64,000 nucleotides of DNA from Saccharofermentans sp. (GTDB lineage: Bacteria > Bacillota > Clostridia > Saccharofermentanales > Saccharofermentanaceae), in contig JAILDX010000008.1 in assembly GCA_024688685.1 (NCBI GenBank), positions 1 through 64,000 of the forward strand, written 5' to 3'. The stretch's first letter is position 1. Each line of letters begins with the position of its first letter. Below are positions 21,353-29,856 of this stretch, one piece after another. Under the pieces are notes generated by a model, which searched no databases, was not told the DNA's origin, and saw only the letters and a program-made list of their open reading frames with translations. Position numbers and translations under genes: made by a program.

Positions 21353-23157
21353 GACCGTCCACCGCCATACTTCAGTGCAGCATTGAACAGAAGCTCGCAC
21401 GATTCTCTTGGATCGAACGAGATATCATCAACCTTGATGTCAGGTACAGTTTCCCTGATCATGTGTCTCACTTTGCGCGAGAACGATGTTATCTTCGGAA
21501 TGTCGATTCCCATTGACTTGCACTTCGAATAATCGGAGAACATTTCCTCGGGGGACGTGACGCTTATTATCCTGCCGTCCTTTATACAGCATATCCTGTC
21601 AGCGTTTACGGCCGCCTCGTCCATGTTATGGGTGACGATTATTACTGTCGTTCCGTTCTCTCTCAGGTTGTGTATTATCTTAAACATCTCTTTCCTGCCG
21701 TGGGGATCAAGACCAGATGCGGGTTCATCAAGAACAAGGATAGAAGGCCTCATGACGAGGACACCCGCCATCGCCACTCTTCTCTTCTGACCTCCGGAGA
21801 GCTCGAAAGGACTCTTCTTCAGAACAGACTCATCAATACCGACAAGGGAGATCGCTTCCTTTATCCTTTTCTCGTGTTTCTCGGAGGGCACGCCCATCCT
21901 TATAAGTCCGTACTGGATATCTTTATAAACTGATTCTTCAAACAGCTGGTACTCAGGATACTGGAAAACAAGTCCTATCTTGCTCCTGATAGTCATTTTG
22001 TCCTTCTTGTTTGAAGTCTTATAATCACCTGTCTCAGTATGGATTATCACTTCACCCTTCTGCGGAGCGATAAGCGCATTGAAATGAGATATCAGCGTCG
22101 TTTTGCCACAGCCGGTCCTTCCTACTATGGCGAGTATCTCACCCTTTCTGACCTCAAGGTTTATATCCTTCAGCGCCAGCGTGGATTCATCATATCCGAA
22201 GGAAAGGTCCTTCACTTCAAGGATCGTGTTTCCTGCTTTATCATTTTTCTCTTTTTTCCTGAGATCGACAGGTCCCTTCGTCTTGACCGCCTCAAGTATC
22301 ATTTCGGAAGCCAGTCTTGATGCGGCTTCACGCGAATTGATATCGACGTTTTCAGGGATCTTTATGCCTGTTATCTCTTCAGTTGCGGACAGGAATCTGT
22401 AGTGAGCAGGTCGTTCGAGACCCGCGCTCTTTATCAGTTCTGAGTTTTTGAATATTTCGGACGGAGTACCCTTCCCCGCTACTTTTCCGTCTTTAATGAC
22501 GAATACTCTCTCACACCTTGCAGCCTCGTCCATATCGTGGGTGATCGAAACAACGGTCACGCCTTTGTCTCTGTGCATCATTTCGACAAGCGCAAGGAAT
22601 TCGTCGCGGCTTACAGGGTCGAGCATTGCGGTTGATTCATCGAGTATAAGGAGCTTGGGGTCCATCGCCAGAGCACCCGCTATGGCGAGCTTCTGTTTCT
22701 GGCCTCCGGAAAGGCTCGCGGCCGGCAGCTTTCGCTTGGTAAAGAGTCCCGTTACCTTTAAGGCGTCGTCGACACGATTTCGAAGCTCCGGATTGGGAAT
22801 GCCGAGATTCTCGGGTCCGAAGGCAACATCCTCCTCCACCGTTGTTCCAACGATCTGGTTATCAGGATTCTGAAAGACCACTGCACAGTTCTCTCTTATG
22901 GTCCAGAAATGAAGCGGGTCTGTCGTATCGCACCCGAAAACGGTTATCTTTCCTTCGTTTGGAACCTCTAGAACATCTATAAGCTTGGCGAGTGTGGATT
23001 TACCTGAACCGTTAGGGCCCAGAAAGGCTACATATTCGCCCTGGGCGATATCGATATCGAGACCCCTGATCGCAGGCGAGTCATATCCTTCCCCGTCATC
23101 TGAATGATAGGAAAATACAACATCCTTTGCCTCGATCAGTTTCGCTGTCTCACACAT
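21349..23157 (-). CDS. fused EcfA1-EcfA2 ATPase of the energy-coupling factor transporter
   Basis: 602-residue protein carrying both ECF ATPase domains, normally separate ecfA1 and ecfA2 products of about 280 residues each. Domain 1 (about 8-240) has GPNGSGKST, LSGGQKQKLAIAGALAM and LDESTAML. Domain 2 (about 318-560) has GRTGCGKTT, LSGGQKRRVAMAGVLVM and LDEPASGLD. The linker about 245-315 includes charged LRKKEKNDKAG. The EcfA-type C-terminal dimerisation segments are retained after each domain. The start at 23157 has only a weak GGGCG site and lies 18 bases past the rplQ terminator, so it is probably expressed by partial read-through. EcfT follows with a 4-base overlap. Confidence 0.92.
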   Translation of the reverse strand: MCETAKLIEAKDVVFSYHSDDGEGYDSPAIRGLDIDIAQGEYVAFLGPNGSGKSTLAKLIDVLEVPNEGKITVFGCDTTDPLHFWTIRENCAVVFQNPDNQIVGTTVEEDVAFGPENLGIPNPELRNRVDDALKVTGLFTKRKLPAASLSGGQKQKLAIAGALAMDPKLLILDESTAMLDPVSRDEFLALVEMMHRDKGVTVVSITHDMDEAARCERVFVIKDGKVAGKGTPSEIFKNSELIKSAGLERPAHYRFLSATEEITGIKIPENVDINSREAASRLASEMILEAVKTKGPVDLRKKEKNDKAGNTILEVKDLSFGYDESTLALKDINLEVRKGEILAIVGRTGCGKTTLISHFNALIAPQKGEVIIHTETGDYKTSNKKDKMTIRSKIGLVFQYPEYQLFEESVYKDIQYGLIRMGVPSEKHEKRIKEAISLVGIDESVLKKSPFELSGGQKRRVAMAGVLVMRPSILVLDEPASGLDPHGRKEMFKIIHNLRENGTTVIIVTHNMDEAAVNADRICCIKDGRIISVTSPEEMFSDYSKCKSMGIDIPKITSFSRKVRHMIRETVPDIKVDDISFDPRESCELLFNAALKYGGGRS

Positions 23158-23169
23158 ACGCCCAAGTAT

Positions 23170-23207
23170 AAAAAAAACGCAGGAAATTGTAAACCCTTCC
23201 CTGCGTT
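23170..23207 (-). terminator. terminator at the end of the ribosomal superoperon
   Basis: On the minus strand AACGCAGG and CCTGCGTT pair across a 16-base loop that can add GAA/TTT pairs, followed by TTTTTTTTATA. It lies 28 bases after the rplQ stop and just before ecfA. Confidence 0.85.
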
Positions 23208-23234
23208 ATGTTTACGATCTACAGATCAGTCAGA

Positions 23235-23759
23235 TCAGACGAACTCAAGGATCGCCATCTCGGATCCGTCGCCTCTTCTTGCACCGATCTTAACCACTCT
23301 TGTGTAACCGCCATTTCTGCCGGCATATCTGGGAGCGATCTCATCATAGAGCTTGTTGACAGGATTGATAACGATTCCCTCCTCGTCATGGCTCTTGTGC
23401 AGCCAGTACATAGCATCTCTTCTTGCAACAAGTCTTGAAGGTGCGTCTACTGTAACTGTCTTTGTCTTGATCTCACGGTCAACAACATCGTACTTTCTCT
23501 TGCCGTCCTTTGTTGTCTTAGTTGTAAGAACCTTCTTACCCTTACCGTCAAGCTTTGCGGAAGAAACTGTTACTTCCTTTGTTGTAAAATTATCTTTCTC
23601 TTTAACCGCTGCTGTAATGAGCTTCTCAACGATAGCACTTACTTCCTTGGCGCGTGCTGTTGTGGTCTCGAGCTTGCCGTTGATGACAAATGCTGTAACC
23701 ATGTTCCTCAGCATTGCAGTGCGCTGGTCGGATGCGCGGCCCATCTTTCTGTTAGGCAT
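23235..23759 (-). CDS. rplQ: 50S ribosomal protein L17, with an internal extra segment
   Basis: 174-residue L17 near the polypeptide exit tunnel. The core is clear: [16 protein letters not shown] at the N-terminus, then [13 protein letters not shown], and [19 protein letters not shown] near the end. Most bacterial L17 proteins are 115-130 residues; here about 55 Lys/Thr/Val-rich residues (about 52-107) are inserted where E. coli has a short loop. The reading frame is continuous and codon use is like its neighbours, so this is not a frameshift. It is the last ribosomal gene before the terminator. Confidence 0.95.
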   Translation of the reverse strand: MPNRKMGRASDQRTAMLRNMVTAFVINGKLETTTARAKEVSAIVEKLITAAVKEKDNFTTKEVTVSSAKLDGKGKKVLTTKTTKDGKRKYDVVDREIKTKTVTVDAPSRLVARRDAMYWLHKSHDEEGIVINPVNKLYDEIAPRYAGRNGGYTRVVKIGARRGDGSEMAILEFV

Positions 23760-23787
23760 CTTTATATCCTCCTGTTAGGCTTTTACA

Positions 23788-24738
23788 TTAATCTTCTTTG
23801 TCTTTAAGGTGAAGGTCCATCTCAGCGAGCTTGTACTTAACTTCGTCAAGTGACTTCTTACCGAGATTCCTTACCTTGATCATCTCGTCTTCCGTACGGC
23901 AAACGAGATCACCGACTGTGTTGATAGCTGCTCTCTTAAGGCAGTTATATGTACGAACGGAGAAATCAAGTTCTTCGATCGCGATGCTGAACTTTGTGTC
24001 CTTCTCGCCAACTTCCTCAACGCTCTTGAAGCTGATGCTGCTGTCTGTCTCAGCAAGCTCAGTGAAGAAACGGAGGTGGTCGATGAGACATGTAGCTGCA
24101 GATGAGAGTGCTTCGTCAACCTCAATTGTACCGTCAGTCCAAACCTCAAGTGTAAGGCTGTCATAGTCAGTACGCTCGCCTACACGAGTATTCTCAACCT
24201 TGTAGTTTGCCTTCTTGATAGGTGTGAAGATAGAGTCGATCGGGATAACACCGATGATCTGTCTGTCGGGCTTGTTCTGCTCTGCTGTATTGTATCCGCG
24301 TCCTGCTGCGATAGTGAACTCCATGTAAACGTCAGCTTCACCGTTAAGATGTGCAATAACGTGATCAGGATTCATTATCTCAACATCGGGTCCATGAACG
24401 ATATCGCCTGCCTTCAGCTCGCCGGTCTTACCCTTTGCCACGCTGATGCTTACGATCTTGGAATCGGTGTGGATCTTTGCTCTGATTCCCTTGATATTGA
24501 GAATGATCTCAGTCATATCCTCAATGATACCCGGAACTGTGGAAAACTCGTGACTGATACCGTCAACCTTGATCGATATTACTGCCGCACCGGTGAGTGA
24601 TGACAAAAGAACTCTGCGAAGTGAGTTACCGAGTGTTGTACCGTAGCCACGCTCTAACGGGGAGATGACATACTTACCGTAGGAACGATCTTCGCTGATT
24701 TCAGTGCACTTAATGTTCGGCTGGCTAATTTCCATCAT
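23788..24738 (-). CDS. rpoA: DNA-directed RNA polymerase subunit alpha
   Basis: 316-residue alpha subunit. The N-terminal dimerisation domain has YGKYVISPLERGYGTTLGNSLRRVLLSS near the start and carries the beta/beta' assembly surface. The C-terminal DNA-binding domain (about 240-316) has VRTYNCLKRAAINTVGDLV and VRNLGKKSLDEVK, which contact UP elements and activators. Length is normal. AGGAGG is in front of the ATG. It lies in the standard order rpsD-rpoA-rplQ. Confidence 0.97.
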   Translation of the reverse strand: MMEISQPNIKCTEISEDRSYGKYVISPLERGYGTTLGNSLRRVLLSSLTGAAVISIKVDGISHEFSTVPGIIEDMTEIILNIKGIRAKIHTDSKIVSISVAKGKTGELKAGDIVHGPDVEIMNPDHVIAHLNGEADVYMEFTIAAGRGYNTAEQNKPDRQIIGVIPIDSIFTPIKKANYKVENTRVGERTDYDSLTLEVWTDGTIEVDEALSSAATCLIDHLRFFTELAETDSSISFKSVEEVGEKDTKFSIAIEELDFSVRTYNCLKRAAINTVGDLVCRTEDEMIKVRNLGKKSLDEVKYKLAEMDLHLKDKED

Positions 24739-24797
24739 TTCTTTTCCTCCTGAAGTCTATGCCCTCTTGAGGAGGGCGCTTTTGCTATTACGGGTTA

Positions 24798-25394
24798 TTA
24801 CTTGGAATACAACTCGACGATGGCAACCTCTTTTACAGGTACATCGATCTGATCTCTTCTCGGAACTGCAATAACCTTACCGCTGAGCTGCTCCTTGTTG
24901 GACTCAAGCCACTCCGGAACTCCTCTGGATGAAGTAACTTCAACGATATCCTTGAATCTCTGGGAACCCTTTGAGTTCTCCTTGATAACAATGGAATCAC
25001 CAACTCTTACGCTGTATGAAGGAATGTTAACTGTCTTGCCGTTAACCTGAACACATCTGTGGCTGACGATCTGTCTTGCCTCATCTCTTGTTCTTGCGAG
25101 ACCCATCCTGAAGATAACGTTGTCCAGTCTCATCTCCAGAAGGATCATAAGGTTTTCACCGGTTGTGCCATACTTAAGCTTCTGAGCCTTCTCGAAATAG
25201 TTTCTGAAAGGCTTCTCAAGTACGCCATAAATAAACTTGGCCTTCTGCTTCTCCTTGAGCTGCATACCATATTCACTGGTCTTCTTGGCCATTTTTCCAT
25301 GTCTTGTTGACTTCTTCTTCTCAAGTCCCAAGTAAGCCGGCTCAATATCGAGAGCTCTGCACTTCTTAAGGACAGGTGTCATATCTCTAGCCAT
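24798..25394 (-). CDS. rpsD: 30S ribosomal protein S4
   Basis: 198-residue primary 16S rRNA-binding protein and, in several bacteria, the translational repressor of its operon. It has the S4 RNA-binding domain at about 90-155 (RLDNVIFRMGLARTRDEARQIVSH). The N-terminus lacks the four zinc cysteines of B. subtilis-type S4 (C- form). The structured rpmJ-rpsM gap upstream could be its regulatory target. Confidence 0.96.
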   Translation of the reverse strand: MARDMTPVLKKCRALDIEPAYLGLEKKKSTRHGKMAKKTSEYGMQLKEKQKAKFIYGVLEKPFRNYFEKAQKLKYGTTGENLMILLEMRLDNVIFRMGLARTRDEARQIVSHRCVQVNGKTVNIPSYSVRVGDSIVIKENSKGSQRFKDIVEVTSSRGVPEWLESNKEQLSGKVIAVPRRDQIDVPVKEVAIVELYSK

Positions 25395-25438
25395 TACTTT
25401 AACCTCTTTTCTATAATCTGATAAACAAGCGGAAAAGA

Positions 25439-25837
25439 TTAAACTCTTCTGCGCTTAGGAGGACGGCAACCGTTATGAGGAACGGGTGTTACATCCTTGA
25501 TCATCGTTACCTGCAAACCAACTGTTGCAAGTGCACGGATCGCAGATTCACGTCCTGAACCGGGACCCTTTACGAAGACCTCAACAGTCTTCATTCCGTG
25601 ATCAACTGCCTTCTTTCCTGCTTCCTCAGAAGCAACCTGAGCTGCGTAAGCTGTTCCCTTACGTGAACCCTTGTTGTTCATACCGGCGGAAGCCCAGGAA
25701 ATAGCATTTCCTGATTTATCAGTAATGGTAATGATCGTGTTGTTAAATGTTGCATGAATGTGAGCCTGACCGTCAACAACGTTCTTGCGTTCACGTCTTC
25801 TGGGTCTGACTGCTGTCTTCTTAGCTGCTTTTGCCAT
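25439..25837 (-). CDS. rpsK: 30S ribosomal protein S11
   Basis: 132-residue S11 of the 30S platform. It has [15 protein letters not shown], the glycine-rich [14 protein letters not shown] segment and the C-terminal [18 protein letters not shown]. The asparagine-glycine in HNGC is the site that forms isoaspartate in E. coli S11. It sits 15 bases after rpsM. Confidence 0.97.
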   Translation of the reverse strand: MAKAAKKTAVRPRRRERKNVVDGQAHIHATFNNTIITITDKSGNAISWASAGMNNKGSRKGTAYAAQVASEEAGKKAVDHGMKTVEVFVKGPGSGRESAIRALATVGLQVTMIKDVTPVPHNGCRPPKRRRV

Positions 25838-25852
25838 TTATAGAATCCTCCC

Positions 25853-26221
25853 TTACTTCTTCTTGCCTGCAACAGTACGCTTAGGTCCCTTACGGGTACG
25901 AGCGTTTGTCTTTGTGCGCTGGCCTCTTACGGGAAGTCCCATTCTGTGACGGCGGCCTCTGTAGCAGCCGATCTCTGTAAGACGCTTGATATTCAGGGCA
26001 ACCTCTCTCTTAAGGTCACCTTCTACTGTGTAATGATTCTCAATCCTGTCACGGATCTTAGCAACTTCGTCCTCGGAGAGATCCTTAACACGTGTATCGG
26101 GATTGATACCTGTCTCTCTGATGATGTCGGAAGCGCTTGTTCTGCCAATGCCGTAAATGTAGGTGAGAGCGATCTCGACTCTCTTGTCATTCGGCAAATC
26201 AACACCGGCTATACGAGCCAT
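25853..26221 (-). CDS. rpsM: 30S ribosomal protein S13
   Basis: 122-residue head protein of the 30S subunit, contacting the P-site tRNA through its basic tail. Start [20 protein letters not shown], then the GIGRTSA helix-hairpin-helix and the C-terminal [18 protein letters not shown]. It is preceded by a 216-base gap with RNA structure, unusual for this otherwise tight operon. GGAGG lies 7 bases from the ATG. Confidence 0.97.
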   Translation of the reverse strand: MARIAGVDLPNDKRVEIALTYIYGIGRTSASDIIRETGINPDTRVKDLSEDEVAKIRDRIENHYTVEGDLKREVALNIKRLTEIGCYRGRRHRMGLPVRGQRTKTNARTRKGPKRTVAGKKK

Positions 26222-26437
26222 TTTGTTACCTCCATTAATTGAATAATGATTTGTTTTAATCTATATAAAACACGCGGCGTAAGGAACTCGATCGGGTTAG
26301 GAACGAGCAGCCGCCCCTACATTTACGTGTAATATTCGATTCTTTTTGTTTGCAATTCTGTTGTTCGTGGCGAAGCAGTGCCACTCTGATCCTGCGGGGC
26401 TAAATCCGCTGGGTCAGTCAAATCGTTCTCTTCTGCA
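26222..26437 (-). promoter_or_regulatory. structured leader between rpmJ and rpsM
   Basis: No gene fits here. On the minus strand I see GCGG/CCGC, then GTGGC/GCCAC closing 8 bases. Near 26274-26314 there is a nested stem (outer GCGGC/GCCGC, inner CTCG/CGAG) followed by TTTTATAT. A loose promoter-like TTGCAA lies near 26350. Autoregulation by S4 (rpsD) is the natural hypothesis for this position, but the fold does not match a leader that I know. Confidence 0.4.
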
Positions 26438-26551
26438 TCAACCCTGCTTCTGCTTGTGCTTAGGGTCGGAACAGATGACCATGACTTTACCGTTACGACG
26501 AATGACTTTGCACTTCTCGCACATCGGCTTTACTGACGGTCTAACCTTCAT
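26438..26551 (-). CDS. rpmJ: 50S ribosomal protein L36 (zinc-binding form)
   Basis: 37-residue L36, [20 protein letters not shown] at the start. It keeps the zinc ligands C11, C14, C27 and H32, so it is the C+ form. GGAGG lies 10 bases before the ATG at 26551. It is expressed from the promoter at 26633-26660 or by read-through from infA. Confidence 0.97.
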   Translation of the reverse strand: MKVRPSVKPMCEKCKVIRRNGKVMVICSDPKHKQKQG

Positions 26552-26632
26552 TGCCTTAGAACCTCCTGACAATTACTTATTTGTTGTCATTTTTGCTCAA
26601 CAAAACTCACGCTTTTACGCGCAGGCTATACT

Positions 26633-26660
26633 ATTGTATCAGATTATTTTGTAAATTCAA
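26633..26660 (-). promoter_or_regulatory. internal promoter for rpmJ-rpsM-rpsK-rpsD-rpoA-rplQ
   Basis: On the minus strand TTGAAT, a 16-base spacer and TACAAT, about 80 bases before rpmJ. A 9-bp perfect stem (TATTTACTG / CAGTAAATA, 26665-26689) sits just upstream, after the infA stop, and lacks a T-run. Confidence 0.55.
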
Positions 26661-26696
26661 TAAGTATTTACTGTTGAAAGCAGTAAATATCGAAGA

Positions 26697-26924
26697 TTAT
26701 CTCTTCTTCTCGCCTCTCCATGTGATCCTGCCTCTGGAAAGATCATAAGGTGACAGTTCCATTGTTACCTTATCCCCGGGAAGAATCTTAATGTAATTCT
26801 GACGGAGCTTCCCTGACAGATGGGCAAGAACGATATGCCCGCTGTCGAGCTTAACCTTGAATGTTGCATTGGGCAACGCTTCGTCAACAATACCTTCTAC
26901 TTCGATTACATCCTCTTTTGACAT
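26697..26924 (-). CDS. infA: translation initiation factor IF-1
   Basis: 75-residue single OB-fold (S1-like) factor that blocks the ribosomal A site during initiation. Contains [39 protein letters not shown] and [15 protein letters not shown]. The length exceeds the classic 72 residues only by small end differences. The ATG overlaps the map stop as TAATG, so the two are translationally coupled. Confidence 0.96.
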   Translation of the reverse strand: MSKEDVIEVEGIVDEALPNATFKVKLDSGHIVLAHLSGKLRQNYIKILPGDKVTMELSPYDLSRGRITWRGEKKR

Positions 26925-27688
26925 TAAATACCCTCCTCAAAAGTTGTCATAACAGGTCCTTCTTCTGTAATAAGTACAGTATTCTCATAATGAGCTGCCG
27001 GCTTTCTGTCTCTTGTTACGATAGTCCAGCCATCGCTCAATTGCTCTATTTCCTTACGTCCGAGAGTAATCATCGGCTCAATGCATATAGCCATTCCTGC
27101 TCTCAGCTTATATCCGTGTCCCGCCTTGCCGTAATTAAGCACCTCGGGATCCTGGTGAAGTGATGTTCCGATACCGTGGCCTGTGAGTTCTCTTACAACT
27201 CCGTAACCAAAGCCTTCGCAGTATTCCTGAACTGCGTGTCCGATATCACCGGTCCTCATTCCTGCCTTCGCATACTTGAGTCCCTCAAAGAAAGACTGCT
27301 TTGTCCTCTCAACAAGATCAACAACTTCCTGATCAACCTCGCCTACAAGGAATGTTCTGCATGCATCGGAATGATATCCTTCAAGGATCGCTCCGACATC
27401 CACCGAAATGATATCCCCATCCTTAAGGACTCTCTTCTTTGACGGAATGCCGTGAACAACCTCCTCATTCACAGAAGCACAGATGGAACCCGGGAACGGC
27501 GGCTCGCCGTAATTAAGGAATGACGGTGTCGCACCATGACCGGTAATGATATCATTTGCGATCTTATCGACATCATATGTTGTCATTCCCGGCTTGATCT
27601 CTTTCTGACATACTCTGAAGACCTCCTGAAGTATCTTGCCGGAAGCCTTCATCAGTTCAAACTCTTCTGCAGTCAAAAACTCAACCAT
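26924..27688 (-). CDS. map: methionine aminopeptidase, type I
   Basis: 254-residue dinuclear-metal peptidase removing the initiator Met. The metal ligands appear as the two Asp in [18 protein letters not shown], His in [12 protein letters not shown], Glu in CIEPMITLG and Glu in the YENTVLIT segment. I chose the ATG at 27688 ([17 protein letters not shown]), which has AAAGG upstream and fits family N-termini. An in-frame ATG ten codons earlier overlaps the adk stop and cannot be excluded. It sits in the standard adk-map-infA order. Confidence 0.94.
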   Translation of the reverse strand: MVEFLTAEEFELMKASGKILQEVFRVCQKEIKPGMTTYDVDKIANDIITGHGATPSFLNYGEPPFPGSICASVNEEVVHGIPSKKRVLKDGDIISVDVGAILEGYHSDACRTFLVGEVDQEVVDLVERTKQSFFEGLKYAKAGMRTGDIGHAVQEYCEGFGYGVVRELTGHGIGTSLHQDPEVLNYGKAGHGYKLRAGMAICIEPMITLGRKEIEQLSDGWTIVTRDRKPAAHYENTVLITEEGPVMTTFEEGI

Positions 27689-27717
27689 AGGAAAAAACCT
27701 TTCTAAGAAACCTGCCA

Positions 27718-28371
27718 TCAGATACCCAAAGCCTTAAGGCCCTCTTCGATAGATCTGACACAGCTTTCCGAATCAACATTATTATCGCCTTCAACAATAA
27801 GACCTTTTGCCTGATAGAAATCGATCAGAGGTCTTGTATTTTCATAATAAGTAACAAGTCTTGCAGCTACTGTCTCTTCAGTATCATCTGCACGCTGAAC
27901 AACATTGCCGCCGCAAAGATCACATACGCCCTCAACCTTTGTAGGCTTGAACTTAACGTTAAAGCTTGCTCCGCACTTCTCACAGACGCGTCTTGTTGTA
28001 ACACGCTCCTTGATGATCTCATCATCAACCTTGATGGACAGAACTGCATCGATCTTCTCGCCCTTTGCAGCAAGCATCTCGTCAAGTGCCTGAGCCTGAG
28101 CGAGAGTCCTCGGGAAACCGTCAAGGATATAACCTGCCTTGCAGTCATCCTCAGCCAGTCTTGCTTCAACCATTCCGATCGTGATGCTGTCGGGAACGAG
28201 CTGGCCCTTATCTATGTAGGACTTTGCCTCGATTCCAAGAGGTGTTCCTGCCTTGATATTGCTCCTGAAGATATCGCCTGTCGAAATGTGAGCAAGTGAA
28301 TACTTATCTCTGAGAACAACTGCCGTTGTACCTTTGCCGGATCCCGGAGCACCTAAAATAATGAGTCTCAT
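27718..28371 (-). CDS. adk: adenylate kinase, zinc-type lid
   Basis: 217-residue enzyme balancing ATP, ADP and AMP. P-loop GAPGSGKGT at the N-terminus, DGFPRTLAQAQALD near 85, and a long LID with the zinc knuckles CEKCGAS and CDLCGG (about 130-153) typical of Gram-positive Adk. Length is normal. It lies directly behind the second secY in the position adk normally takes behind secY. Confidence 0.97.
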   Translation of the reverse strand: MRLIILGAPGSGKGTTAVVLRDKYSLAHISTGDIFRSNIKAGTPLGIEAKSYIDKGQLVPDSITIGMVEARLAEDDCKAGYILDGFPRTLAQAQALDEMLAAKGEKIDAVLSIKVDDEIIKERVTTRRVCEKCGASFNVKFKPTKVEGVCDLCGGNVVQRADDTEETVAARLVTYYENTRPLIDFYQAKGLIVEGDNNVDSESCVRSIEEGLKALGI

Positions 28372-28393
28372 GATTACACCTCCTGCTTAATGA

Positions 28394-29701
28394 TTATTTG
28401 AATGCCTTTGAAGACTTTGACGGCTTGTTAGCCTTCTTCTTGTCTTCGTTCTCTTTTATACCGTTCTCGAGCAGCGTGATCATATCGTTCACTACTGAAG
28501 ACAGGATCACTACCGCAATACCTCCGTACCATACCTCTCTCATTCCGGGAATAAGCGCAACGAGGACAGGAATGACACACATTGCGAAAAGGAATACCGC
28601 ACCGGCGTAGTTCATGTTCGCAAACATTGAAGTCAGGAACTGTGCCGTAGGCTTGCCCGGCTTAACTCCCGCGATATAACCGTTGTTATTCTTGAGTTCG
28701 CCTGCGAGCTCTCCGGGATTAAACTGCATGATGGCAAATGCGTTGGAAAAGATAACCACGAGGAAAGCAAACAGCACGATGTATGAGGGACTTGTCATGA
28801 AGTTGACGAAACCCTTTACCCATACATTGCTGCTTCCCGGATTATAGAAAGCAATGATAAGAGCCGGAGTAGTGATGAGCATCATCGTATAGATGATCGG
28901 CAGTATTCCGGACTGTGTGATCTTTATGGGAAGCGATGTGTTCTGTCCCATATACTGCTTCATACCGAAGCTTCTCTTGTTGAAAAGGAGCTTTATCCTT
29001 CTCTCGGAGTTCTGAACATATATGCAGAAGACCAGAGCTGCAAGGCTGATGATAACTGCAAGAACTGTAAACACGATCGCCCAGACGAGACCGAGCTTGC
29101 CGTTTGTCTTTGTAAAGACTGTCTTGAAAACATGAGGTACATTGCGGCAGATAGCTGCGAAGATAACTACGGAGAAACCATTGCCAAGACCCTTTGATGT
29201 GATGAGCTCACAGATCCATGATACAAGAGCTGATCCGATAGTGAATCCCAGGATCGCAAGGCTCATTGCAAGCCAGAAATTGAGGTTTGCCGAGAGAGCT
29301 GATCTTGAACCTGTAACGAGAAGGATAGAGAAAACAAATCCTGCGCCGATCGCAGCCCATCTTGTATACTTTGTTACCCTGCGCTGTGCAGCTTCGCTCT
29401 GATAATTGAGATTGCGGAGAGCAGGGATCGTAGCGGTAAGGACCTGAACAACGATCATTCCGAAAAGATACGGATATACAGAAAGAGAGATGATCGATGC
29501 ATTATAGATTCCCTTGCCGGACAGTATTCCCATAAGAGTTCCGACATCTCCCCAGCCATTTACAAGTTCAGAAAACTTTGCAACATTCATTCCGGGAGAA
29601 GGTATAAGTGAAGCTACCGCCAGAACAAATATCATAAGAAATGTAAAAATGACCTTCTTACGAAGTTCCGGTATCTTAAAAGCTTTTGTGATCAATGACA
29701 T
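28394..29701 (-). CDS. second, divergent SecY paralogue in the spc operon
   Basis: 435-residue SecY-family channel protein with ten expected membrane segments and the family landmarks: a plug-type start after TM1, SVYPYLF in place of SPYINA, and GLGNGFSVVIFAAI in place of GIGNGVSLIIFAGI. It also has FNPGELAGELKNNNGYIAGVKPGKPT near 310 (compare HPIEIANNINKNGGAISGIRAGKPT in the first copy) and a Lys-rich tail. It is clearly related to but well diverged from the upstream secY. The 155-base gap before it has a terminator for secY and its own promoter. No SecA2 or serine-rich adhesin gene is near, so this is not the classical accessory Sec locus. Function unknown. Confidence 0.9.
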   Translation of the reverse strand: MSLITKAFKIPELRKKVIFTFLMIFVLAVASLIPSPGMNVAKFSELVNGWGDVGTLMGILSGKGIYNASIISLSVYPYLFGMIVVQVLTATIPALRNLNYQSEAAQRRVTKYTRWAAIGAGFVFSILLVTGSRSALSANLNFWLAMSLAILGFTIGSALVSWICELITSKGLGNGFSVVIFAAICRNVPHVFKTVFTKTNGKLGLVWAIVFTVLAVIISLAALVFCIYVQNSERRIKLLFNKRSFGMKQYMGQNTSLPIKITQSGILPIIYTMMLITTPALIIAFYNPGSSNVWVKGFVNFMTSPSYIVLFAFLVVIFSNAFAIMQFNPGELAGELKNNNGYIAGVKPGKPTAQFLTSMFANMNYAGAVFLFAMCVIPVLVALIPGMREVWYGGIAVVILSSVVNDMITLLENGIKENEDKKKANKPSKSSKAFK

Positions 29702-29741
29702 CTAATGCCCTCCGAGTTCTATTCAACATAATCCTTAACCC

Positions 29742-29757
29742 ACCTATTATAATAGGT
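29742..29757 (-). promoter_or_regulatory. palindromic promoter element of the second secY
   Basis: ACCTATTATAATAGGT is a perfect 16-base palindrome that contains a consensus TATAAT (29746-29751) on the minus strand. The -35 region is poor (about 4 of 6 at best). A protein binding this palindrome would occlude the -10 box. It resembles the rrf2 and cysK dyads in its ACCTA/TAGGT ends. Confidence 0.5.
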
Positions 29758-29797
29758 ATTCGCACATTTTTCATTATTTATTTTATTTTTATATAAA

Positions 29798-29829
29798 CAA
29801 AAGGGGCTGCCTCTTCGTGAGACAACCCC
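29798..29829 (-). terminator. terminator between the two secY genes
   Basis: On the minus strand an 11-bp stem (GGGGTTGTCTC with GAGGCAGCCCC, two G-U pairs) and a 5-base loop are followed by TTTTGTTTATAT, 28 bases after the first secY stop. The T-tract is imperfect, so partial read-through into the second secY, adk and map is likely. Confidence 0.75.
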
Positions 29830-29856
29830 GTTGTTGTTATTCAAATTAGGGAAAGA

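Noticed and set aside
22448-22873. 141-codon plus-strand frame opposite the ECF ATPase
   Set aside because: Shadow of the ATPase domain; low-complexity Ser/Thr/Leu composition.
23235-23759. Frameshift or misassembly explaining the longer L17
   Set aside because: The frame is continuous, composition matches neighbours, and both cores align on either side.
28394-29701. Classical SecA2/SecY2 accessory export locus
   Set aside because: No secA2, asp genes or serine-rich adhesin near; the gene is embedded in the spc operon. Kept only as a divergent SecY paralogue.
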